Position numbers and translations under genes: made by a program. A stretch of 64,000 nt of DNA from Halomonas citrativorans (lineage in GTDB: Bacteria; Pseudomonadota; Gammaproteobacteria; Pseudomonadales; Halomonadaceae): NCBI RefSeq assembly GCF_900163645.1, contig NZ_FUKM01000011.1, forward strand, positions 1-64,000. Direction: 5' to 3'. The notes beneath the pieces are model-generated. The model was not told the origin of the DNA. It saw nothing but the letters and a program-made list of their open reading frames with translations, and searched no databases. Below are positions 24,480 through 34,504 of this stretch, one piece after another; the stretch's first letter is position 1; each line of letters opens with the position of its first letter.

Positions 24480-25476
24480 AACGATCCTTCCAACGCTGGC
24501 GATTCACCTGCTCTTTAAGCATTTCAAGCATATCGTAAAGCACCAATTCTGTGATTCGCTGGCTGCCTTCCTCGACGGTCAGCCAGCTGTTAAAGCCGCT
24601 CTCTGCGGTGCGTTCAACCACTTGTCTAAACTCGGGAGAGTGGATACCCAGCGCAAGCTCATCCACTAACCGTTGGGCAACGCCGCTAATAGACGCCTGC
24701 ATGGCATTTGTGGCGGTTTGGCCCATCGGCAGGCGGTGCAAGCGCTGAATCTCAGGGCTTTCACGTAGTGTGCGGCTTACAAGTTCATCAATGGCTTTCA
24801 TAGCGTGAGTGCGATTTTGTTGGTATGCCTCGCCCACGGTACTTTCCAGACGCTGCACAATTTCACTAATCAACTGTTTTTTACGCGGCATGATGACTCG
24901 GTCGACCACTCGCTCAGTTAGCGAGTCGCTGGCCAGAATTTGCTGCTGAACATTGTCCAAAAGCCGTAGCGCGATACGATCAGAAAGCTCTTCAAGCAGG
25001 ATATCGTAATATTTAAAGAGAAACTGATATATCGACCAGTGAGTAATGTTAATAAGCCGCAGACGATGTAAGCGATGAAGTAATGACACCGCACGCAGTA
25101 TTCTGAGTAGGCGAAAACCGCTTAATGGAATACAGCCCAGAACGTCATACCAGTGCACAAAGGGGTAGAAAAACCAGCGATGATAGCGCCTTTCGGCCAC
25201 GGCGACGGTCCAGCCCAGCAGAACATCGGCAACAAAAAAAGCCACAAAGAACAAATCAATCGTAAAAAAGCGGCTATGGATTTGAGTGTCGTAAAATGTA
25301 TGAAAGGTGGGTGCCAAGCCTGCAATGGCCTGGTTAACAGGCTCGATTAAAAACAGTGAATCAAAGAGCAAAAGCCCTAAATTAAGCACCACCGCGATGA
25401 GAATCAGCAAATCCCAGCCAATATGAGCGTACTCAACGGGCTTAGGCAATTGTGGGTAGCGCCGTCTGGTGGGCAT
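24472..25476 (-). CDS. Voltage-sensor/ion-channel-like membrane protein
   Basis: A 334-residue protein. Residues 20-165 hold about four hydrophobic segments, the last of which, FRLLRILRAVSLLHRLHRLRL, carries an arginine every third residue like the S4 helix of voltage sensors. I do not see a clear pore loop (no TVGYG-like filter) or S5-S6 pair. The remaining half is hydrophilic and helical (ALRLLDNVQQQILASDSLTERVVDRVI) and may be an oligomerisation or regulatory domain. Proteins of this type are commonly labelled ion transporter. Function unknown. Confidence 0.72.
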   Translation of the reverse strand: MPTRRRYPQLPKPVEYAHIGWDLLILIAVVLNLGLLLFDSLFLIEPVNQAIAGLAPTFHTFYDTQIHSRFFTIDLFFVAFFVADVLLGWTVAVAERRYHRWFFYPFVHWYDVLGCIPLSGFRLLRILRAVSLLHRLHRLRLINITHWSIYQFLFKYYDILLEELSDRIALRLLDNVQQQILASDSLTERVVDRVIMPRKKQLISEIVQRLESTVGEAYQQNRTHAMKAIDELVSRTLRESPEIQRLHRLPMGQTATNAMQASISGVAQRLVDELALGIHSPEFRQVVERTAESGFNSWLTVEEGSQRITELVLYDMLEMLKEQVNRQRWKDRYE

Positions 25477-25593
25477 GTAACCTCCTTGTGAATGGGTATT
25501 AAAGCAGCATCAAGCGCTTAGCCCACCTGATTCGGCCGCTGCCTGCGACGCCTTGTAATGTCTGGATTAGCCTATTAAGCCTGTGCCTGACTA

Positions 25594-26109
25594 TTAAGCA
25601 TGCGCCTGATAGTGCTGCTGGGTAAGTTTTTCTTCCTGCTCTGCCTGTTTACGATGCTTTTTTCGCAATGCTGCTTTTTCAAAACGGAGCTTTTGAACAG
25701 GGGTGGTAAGCATCAAAGGGGGAACGCTGGCGGGTTTTCCGTCAGGGTCCACCGCGACCATAGTGAGGTAGCAACTATTGGTATGGCGGATGAGCTTATT
25801 ACGGATATCTTCGGCGACCACCTTAATGCCGATCTCCATTGAGGAGCGACCAACATGGTTAACGCAGGCCAAAAAAGTGACGAGTTCGCCCACGTGAATG
25901 GGCTGTTTAAATAGCACCTGGTCGACGGAAAGGGTGACGACATAGTGCCCCGAATAGCGACTGGCACAAGCGTAAGCGACTTCATCCAGTTTTTTAAGAA
26001 TAGCGCCCCCGTGTACTTTACCGCTGAAGTTCGCCATATCGGGCGTCATTAGTACGGTCATTGACAGCTCATGCTGTCCTGGTAAGGCCGTGTGTGCGGC
26101 ATCTGACAT
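25594..26109 (-). CDS. Acyl-CoA thioesterase (hot-dog fold)
   Basis: A 171-residue cytoplasmic thioesterase of the YciA/BACH-like group that hydrolyses acyl-CoA. The catalytic helix region NFSGKVHGGAILKKLDEVAYACASRYSG and the strand VTLSVDQVLFKQPIHVGELV are characteristic. The C-terminal tail (about 130-171) is charged and lysine/glutamate-rich. The neighbouring short-chain fatty-acid transporter gene lies upstream on the same strand and may be functionally linked, but a hairpin separates them. Confidence 0.9.
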   Translation of the reverse strand: MSDAAHTALPGQHELSMTVLMTPDMANFSGKVHGGAILKKLDEVAYACASRYSGHYVVTLSVDQVLFKQPIHVGELVTFLACVNHVGRSSMEIGIKVVAEDIRNKLIRHTNSCYLTMVAVDPDGKPASVPPLMLTTPVQKLRFEKAALRKKHRKQAEQEEKLTQQHYQAHA

Positions 26110-26128
26110 AACGTGTCCTTGGTTAACG

Positions 26129-26152
26129 CTGCCCGCCCTGTAGGGCGGGCAG
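26129..26152. terminator. GC-rich hairpin between atoE-like and thioesterase genes
   Basis: CTGCCCGCCC-TGTA-GGGCGGGCAG, a perfect 10-bp stem eight bases after the stop of the transporter gene. It lacks a clear U-run on the minus strand, so termination may be partial. Confidence 0.5.
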
Positions 26153-26159
26153 ATAAAGC

Positions 26160-27470
26160 TTAGAACCAGACCAAGCCTATGGAGATAATCACTCCGGTGA
26201 CAAACAGCTGAATCAGGCAGAAGCCCATAATATCTTTGGCTTTTAGGCCTGCAATGGCAAGCACCGGCAGCGCCCAGAAAGGTTGCAGCAAGTTAGTCCA
26301 GGCATCGCCCCAGGCAACGGCCATGGCCACCCGTGAGATATCGGCACCTAGCGCCTGGGCCGCTGGCAGCATCACGGGCGCTTGCACTGCCCATTGGCCG
26401 CCGCCGGAAGGCACAAACAGGTTAACAATGCCCGCGCTAATAAACGACCAAAAGGGCAGCGAGGTTGCTGTCGCAAACGAAATTAGCCACTCCGACATGC
26501 TTTGAGCCAAGCCTGACTGCACCATGATGGCCATAATGCCGGCATAAAACGGAAACTGAATAACGATGCCTGCGCCGCCCTTAATGGCTTCGTTAAGGCT
26601 AATCAGCAAACTGCGTGGCGTGCGATGAAGTACGATAGCTAAAAACAGAAACAGAAAGTTCACGATATTCAGGTTTAAACCGCCGCCCCGAAGAATAAAG
26701 TGATCAAGTAGATACAAAAGCCCTGGCACGCCCACCAGTAGCGAAAGTACCAGGCTGTTTTCGAGTTTTTCCGCCGGGCGGGTAATGCGCCCCAGCGGCG
26801 CGGGGTCATCTTCAAGCAGCTTGCTATCGACATACACACTGTCTTTTTCGTCGGGCAGCATTAACCGATTAACCAGTGGTACCGCGATAAACAGACACAC
26901 AACAATCGCCAGGTTAAAAAAGGCGAAGATCGTTGAACCGGTGCCAATCACGCCAATCGCATCGGCAGTGAAGTGTCCTTCGGTGGCGATAGTCAATGGC
27001 ACGGAACCCGCAAGGCCACCGTGCCACACGATGAAGCCCGAGTAGGCACTCGCCACGAGCAAGCGGTAATCCACGCGTACCAACCGAGCTAACTCCTTGG
27101 CGAACAGTGCCCCCACCACCAGGCCAAACCCCCAGTTAATCCAGCTGGCCACAAGCGAGACCAGCGTCACCAGAATAATCGCGCCACCGGCACTTTTTGC
27201 CGTTCCGGCAAGCTTTTGCAGGATACGCTTCACTGGCGGTGAGCTTGCCAGCATAAAGCCGGTTACCAGGACCAGCAGCATTTGCATCGAGAAGGTTAAC
27301 AAGCCCCAAAAGCCGTCTCCCCACATGCGCATCACCGCAAGTGGCGTTTGGCGCTCCACGGCAATGGCGGCAACGGCCGCCACGATAGTCAGTAGCAAAA
27401 CAAAAATATACGGGTCGGGTAGATAACGCTCAACCAGCTTAACCGCTGGTTTCGATATCATTTTTAGCAT
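26160..27470 (-). CDS. Short-chain fatty acid transporter (AtoE family)
   Basis: A 436-residue inner-membrane protein with around ten to twelve hydrophobic segments, of the AtoE/short-chain fatty-acid uptake family (acetoacetate, butyrate). Family features are the N-terminal ERYLPDPYIFVLLLT, the SWINWGFGLVVGALFAKELAR segment and the FVPSGGGQWAVQAPVMLPAAQ block with GDAWTNLLQPFWALP. A thioesterase lies downstream. No beta-ketoacid CoA-transferase genes accompany it. Confidence 0.92.
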   Translation of the reverse strand: MLKMISKPAVKLVERYLPDPYIFVLLLTIVAAVAAIAVERQTPLAVMRMWGDGFWGLLTFSMQMLLVLVTGFMLASSPPVKRILQKLAGTAKSAGGAIILVTLVSLVASWINWGFGLVVGALFAKELARLVRVDYRLLVASAYSGFIVWHGGLAGSVPLTIATEGHFTADAIGVIGTGSTIFAFFNLAIVVCLFIAVPLVNRLMLPDEKDSVYVDSKLLEDDPAPLGRITRPAEKLENSLVLSLLVGVPGLLYLLDHFILRGGGLNLNIVNFLFLFLAIVLHRTPRSLLISLNEAIKGGAGIVIQFPFYAGIMAIMVQSGLAQSMSEWLISFATATSLPFWSFISAGIVNLFVPSGGGQWAVQAPVMLPAAQALGADISRVAMAVAWGDAWTNLLQPFWALPVLAIAGLKAKDIMGFCLIQLFVTGVIISIGLVWF

Positions 27471-27600
27471 GGCGGGCTCTCTTGTTTGTTATAGGAAGTC
27501 CATGGCTAATATACGGCGATGCGCCATGGCTTTCACATTTAAAGACGTACTTTAGAACGATAGCGCAGCTAGCCAATAACGGGAGGGCGGGTTTAAACGC

Positions 27601-28890
27601 TTATTGCCAACGCGAGTGCCGGTAGCGTCGATAGTAACCAATCAATACACCCGAACGCACCGTAATAAACAGGGTAAAAGCAAACCATAAGCCATGATTG
27701 CCTAGCCCTTGGGTCAGCCACCAGGTAGGCAGGTAAACCAGCATGGCGATAAAGATACTATTGCGCATTTCACGCACGGCGGTAGCACCAATAAATACGC
27801 CATCCAGAAGATAGCTCCAAACGGCAATCAGCGGCATCACCACCATCCACGGAAGGTATAACGCGGCGGCAGTGCGTACTTCTTCAAGCCCGGTTAGCAG
27901 TGCAACCAACTGATTGCCGCCAAGGGCAAACCCCAGTGAGGCACCGGCCGCTGTCCAAAAGGAGAACTGGGCTGCCCTGCGAACAATGAGTGAAAGCTCC
28001 TGCCAGTCACGGCGACCAAAGGCGCGACCCACCAGCGATTCTGCCGCGTGGGCAAAGCCATCCAGGGCGTAGCTGGTGAGCATAATAAATTGCAGCAGCA
28101 CCGCATTGGCGGCCAGCACCGTATCGCCTTGACGCGCCCCTTGAGCAGTAAAGAAGGCCATGACGAACAGCAAGCCAAGCGTGCGCACAAACAGGTTAGC
28201 GTTAATATTGAAAAGGGCCGTATAGGCCGACAGTGCCAGCAGGCGTACACGCGATAAATGCCCAGAAAGCGTTTTAAGTTGGCGCGTCACCAAATAGCCG
28301 CCAAACCCTAGTGCACTGTAGTCGGCAATAACACTTGCCCAGGCAACGCCATTGCTGGTCATACCCAGGCCCACCACAAACCAAAGGTCGAGCACGATAT
28401 TGACGCTGTTGGTCAGCAACAGAATCATCAGCGTAACGCGAGAGTTTTGTTGGCCTAAAAACCATCCCAATATTGCATAGTTGGCCAACACGGCAGGCGC
28501 CGACCATAGGCGTATTTCGGCATATTCACGGGCCAGCGGTGTAGCTACCTCGCTACCGTCCAGCAACCAAAGCCCCAGGGAAATAAGCGGTGACGAGAAA
28601 AGAATCAGCAGTGCACCAATCGCCCCAGCAATGATCAGCGATTGGCCCAGTAACAGGCGCACATCGCTATCACTTTCACGGCCGATAGCCTGAGCGACCA
28701 GCCCGGTGGTGCCCATGCGCAAGAAACCAAAGCCCCAGTAAAGAAAGCTGAAAAGAGTGGCGCCCAGCGTCACTGCAGCCAGGTAACGTGAATCGGGCAG
28801 GTGCCCGACCACAGCGGTATCGACCAGGCCCAGAAGCGGGACGGTAATATTGGAAAGGATAATTGGCCATGCGATGGCCCATATACGCAT
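27601..28890 (-). CDS. MATE-family efflux transporter (DinF-like)
   Basis: A 429-residue multidrug and toxin extrusion protein with twelve predicted membrane segments in two six-helix halves. The start AIAWPIILSNITVPLLGLVDTAVVGHL is the usual DinF-branch N-terminus. It probably uses a sodium or proton gradient. It begins 14 bases after the ferredoxin gene on the same strand and may be read from the same transcript. Confidence 0.92.
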   Translation of the reverse strand: MRIWAIAWPIILSNITVPLLGLVDTAVVGHLPDSRYLAAVTLGATLFSFLYWGFGFLRMGTTGLVAQAIGRESDSDVRLLLGQSLIIAGAIGALLILFSSPLISLGLWLLDGSEVATPLAREYAEIRLWSAPAVLANYAILGWFLGQQNSRVTLMILLLTNSVNIVLDLWFVVGLGMTSNGVAWASVIADYSALGFGGYLVTRQLKTLSGHLSRVRLLALSAYTALFNINANLFVRTLGLLFVMAFFTAQGARQGDTVLAANAVLLQFIMLTSYALDGFAHAAESLVGRAFGRRDWQELSLIVRRAAQFSFWTAAGASLGFALGGNQLVALLTGLEEVRTAAALYLPWMVVMPLIAVWSYLLDGVFIGATAVREMRNSIFIAMLVYLPTWWLTQGLGNHGLWFAFTLFITVRSGVLIGYYRRYRHSRWQ

Positions 28891-28904
28891 GCGAATCGTC
28901 GCGC

Positions 28905-29213
<309 letters not shown>

Positions 29214-29233
29214 TTACTCAACAATGTTAGTGG

Positions 29234-31635
<2,402 letters not shown>

Positions 31636-31664
31636 GCCGGGTTCCTCGTGGTGCGGTGGTTTTT

Positions 31665-31710
31665 AATAACAGTTATTGTCAATGGCAGGGTAAAAAGTAC
31701 GCTGCCATTG
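31665..31710. promoter_or_regulatory. Two inverted repeats in the fabY divergent promoter region
   Basis: AATAACAGTTATT (31665-31677) is a 13-bp palindrome. Just beyond it, CAATGGCAG (31680-31688) is repeated in inverse as CTGCCATTG (31702-31710). They lie 30-75 bases upstream of the fabY start codon and are candidate operators for a lipid-responsive regulator, which is inference. Confidence 0.4.
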
Positions 31711-31817
31711 AGCTTAATAAATATCTCGGGCGTGATCATAGCACCGGGCACCTTATGACGTCATGCTGCAAGCGCAGGAGACTGATAGAATCACCTCTTT
31801 TAAGTCTGAGGGATGGC

Positions 31818-32483
31818 ATGCAGAACACTTCTCGCCCCGTTATATCCAACCAGCCAGGCCCTCACCATGATCTAGCGCGCCGGATCGATCGAGCGTTGGC
31901 GACGCCACTACGTAAACCCATTGCGGCTCATACTCAGGCAGCATTTGAGCAGGCTAGCCGCTGGTATCAAGCGCGTCCTGCTCCGTTGATAATCGATGCC
32001 GGGTGCGGTGTTGGAATTTCGACCCGCCAATTGGCTGCACAGTTCCCTGACCATGCCGTGATCGGGGTCGACCGCAGTGAAGATAGGCTAGGGCGTGATC
32101 ATGGCGCGCTACCGGATAATGCGTTGCTGGTCCGGGCGGACCTGGTTGACTTTTGGCGCCTGGCGGATCAGGCGCGGTGGCAACCTGAACGCCACTATTT
32201 GTTGTACCCCAATCCGTACCCCAAGGCCGCTCATTTAAAGATGCGCTGGCATGGGCACCCGGTTTTACCCACACTGTTGGCACTGGGTGGCCAGCTTGAG
32301 GTGCGCTCCAACTGGCCGCTTTATATTGAGGAGTTTGCCTTGGCAGTCACGCAAGTAACGGGAAGGCAAGCAGACATCGGCGTATGGACGCCCGATAGTG
32401 AGTACTTAACCCCCTTCGAAGCTAAATACGATAAAAGCGGCCAAACGCTTTGGCGCTTACAGGTTCAACTCGAGCGCTTATAA
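31818..32483 (+). CDS. TrmB-like SAM-dependent methyltransferase
   Basis: A 221-residue class-I methyltransferase resembling tRNA (guanine-N7)-methyltransferase TrmB. The SAM-binding motif IIDAGCGVGISTRQLAAQFP and acidic VIGVDRSEDRL are clear. The TrmB block is altered: YLLYPNPYPKAAHLKMRWHGHP instead of the usual PDPWPKKRHxKRR, and the C-terminal YLTPFEAKY takes the place of T.YE.K. It may be a divergent second TrmB or an enzyme with another RNA target. ATG at 31818 is preferred because of the GAGGGATGG site. Confidence 0.78.
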   Translation: MQNTSRPVISNQPGPHHDLARRIDRALATPLRKPIAAHTQAAFEQASRWYQARPAPLIIDAGCGVGISTRQLAAQFPDHAVIGVDRSEDRLGRDHGALPDNALLVRADLVDFWRLADQARWQPERHYLLYPNPYPKAAHLKMRWHGHPVLPTLLALGGQLEVRSNWPLYIEEFALAVTQVTGRQADIGVWTPDSEYLTPFEAKYDKSGQTLWRLQVQLERL

Positions 32484-32600
32484 CGTTTGTGTTAGGTGAA
32501 AAACCTGGCCTGCCCGCGCGGATGGGTATCACCCTAATGGTGGTAGGTGTGGTGGTGATGCACGTGTTTCCAAAATGAATATACATTGAGGCTGATAACA

Positions 32601-34073
32601 GTGACGTACTTCTTTAAAGCAACGGTGCACAAATGGCGTGCGACGATGACCGCCGGGGTAGCCGCCGCTTCACTACTGGCGAGCCCCGTGCTGTTTGCCG
32701 ATTTTAGCCGTTTGGGGCAGTTGCAGGATAAGGGGTTTTCAATTAGCGCGGAGGCGCGCCTGCTTGATACTGATGCGCCTGTGCTGCTGGGAAGCATCAA
32801 CCCAGCGCGCCAGATGGCGCCCGCCTCTGTTACCAAAGCCTATATGGCAGCCGCTCTATTAAATCGCTTTGGTCCTCAGCATCGCTTTACCAGCCAGTTG
32901 GTAAGCAGTGGCGCTATCGATAACGGCATTTTGCGTGGGGACCTGGTGTTTGAAGGAGGCGGCGACCCTGGGCTTACGACAGAAAATCTGTGGCGCCTGG
33001 TACAGCGCTTACAAATGGCCGGTGTTAATGAAGTGGATGGTGCGCTCGTCGTAAGCCAGTGGCGTTTTGGCCCTGTCGACTGTATTACCAACGACCGCTG
33101 CAACGCCCGCACCCGTGTGACCAATGCTTATAGCGCGCCGCTTACCTCCGCGGGGGTTAATTTCGGCAGCTGGTGTGTCAACGTGGCCCCTTCTCAAGTG
33201 GCGGGTGAGCCCGCTCGTACCACGCTTTGCGATAGCCAGTTACCATTAATTGATATCGATAACCAGGTCATCACACGTCCGGCCAATAGCGGAACCGAAA
33301 TTAGCGCCGAGCGAGTAACCGATGAGCGTGGCGATGTAATGCGCCTGAGTGGGCAAATTTCGACCAACGCCATGGCTCGGGATATTTATCGAGGGGCAGG
33401 CGACGCCGCTGAAGAGACCGCGCAAATACTGCTTGGCATGCTAAACCAGGCGGGCATTTCTGTCAGAGACCCATGGCGTGTCACTTCAACACAGCCTCTT
33501 GCCAGTGCGAAGCGCTTGGCGGCGGTGGATGGCCAACCGCTACAAGAGCTCCTGCTGCGCACCATGAACTACTCCAATAACTATATGGCTGATGTGCTGG
33601 CCTTAAACCTGGTGGAAACGCCGCAAGCCCAGCTGCGTCAGGCGGGCTCAGCGCTGGAAGTTTATGCCCAGAGCTTATCAGGCCACGGCCCTGTCACCTT
33701 ATATAGCGGTAGTGGACTGACGACAGAAAACCGTACATCGGCTCACGGCGTTAATGTAATGCTGGAGGACATGTATCTGAAGAGTTCGCTGTTCCCAAGC
33801 TTCGTGGCCGCCTTTCAGTCGCCTGCCAACGGCGTCATGCGATTTATTCGACGCGGCTCATCCACGTTTCAAAATAACGTAATGCTCAAAACAGGTACGC
33901 TGAATCAGCCTTTTGCCGTACGCGCTGTGGCAGGTTACTTTCGTACGGCCTCCGGGCGTTGGGGTGTTTTTAGTGTATTGGTGAACGGAAGTGGTAACAC
34001 TCCTTATATAAGCTGGTCTGAGGTGCTTGATCCGTTGTCGCTCGATTTGGACGCAATGATTCTGGCTAATTAA
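32601..34073 (+). CDS. dacB: D-alanyl-D-alanine carboxypeptidase/endopeptidase (PBP4 type)
   Basis: A 490-residue class-C penicillin-binding protein exported to the periplasm, where it trims or cleaves peptidoglycan cross-links. Signal peptide ends near PVLFA. Active-site motifs in order are SVTK (in APASVTKAYMA), SNN (in NYSNNYMADVL) and KTG (in MLKTGTL), with the large insertion between the first two that defines PBP4. GTG at 32601 with GAGG upstream is taken as start; an ATG at 32646 would still leave a signal peptide. Confidence 0.93.
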   Translation: MTYFFKATVHKWRATMTAGVAAASLLASPVLFADFSRLGQLQDKGFSISAEARLLDTDAPVLLGSINPARQMAPASVTKAYMAAALLNRFGPQHRFTSQLVSSGAIDNGILRGDLVFEGGGDPGLTTENLWRLVQRLQMAGVNEVDGALVVSQWRFGPVDCITNDRCNARTRVTNAYSAPLTSAGVNFGSWCVNVAPSQVAGEPARTTLCDSQLPLIDIDNQVITRPANSGTEISAERVTDERGDVMRLSGQISTNAMARDIYRGAGDAAEETAQILLGMLNQAGISVRDPWRVTSTQPLASAKRLAAVDGQPLQELLLRTMNYSNNYMADVLALNLVETPQAQLRQAGSALEVYAQSLSGHGPVTLYSGSGLTTENRTSAHGVNVMLEDMYLKSSLFPSFVAAFQSPANGVMRFIRRGSSTFQNNVMLKTGTLNQPFAVRAVAGYFRTASGRWGVFSVLVNGSGNTPYISWSEVLDPLSLDLDAMILAN

Positions 34074-34104
34074 TTTCCTCGACGCTTAAAGTGAGACGAC
34101 TTGC

Positions 34105-34476
34105 ATGAAACCAGAGCATACCGGTCTAACCCATTTGGTGTACTCAACGCGCTACTCCTGGAAAGGATTAAAGGCTGCCTTTCGTAACGAAACGGCCTTT
34201 CGCCAGGAAGTGTGTATCACCGCCGTGTTGTTGCCTTTTGCCTGGTGGATCAGTAATGACTCGCTAAGCTGGTTACTGCTGGTGGGCAGCTTGTTTTTCG
34301 TGCTCATTGTTGAGCTGTTAAACAGTGCGATTGAAAACGTGGTCGATCGCATTGGTACAGAGCATCACGAACTTTCCGGGCGGGCCAAGGATATTGGGTC
34401 CGCCGCCGTCATGCTGTCGTTGATAATGGCCGGGCTTACCTGGGGGCTTTTGGGTGGGCAAAAAATCTTTGGCTAG
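34105..34476 (+). CDS. dgkA: Diacylglycerol kinase
   Basis: A 123-residue inner-membrane enzyme that phosphorylates diacylglycerol from membrane-derived-oligosaccharide turnover back to phosphatidate. Three hydrophobic helices are visible. The signature AAFRNETAFRQEV near residue 27 and ELLNSAIENVVDRI near residue 73 (catalytic glutamate and asparagine region) match. Lies between dacB and glnE on the same strand, with 31- and 28-base gaps. Confidence 0.95.
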   Translation: MKPEHTGLTHLVYSTRYSWKGLKAAFRNETAFRQEVCITAVLLPFAWWISNDSLSWLLLVGSLFFVLIVELLNSAIENVVDRIGTEHHELSGRAKDIGSAAVMLSLIMAGLTWGLLGGQKIFG

Positions 34477-34504
34477 CGTGTAAACGCTTGGCGGTGAGGT
34501 AGCT

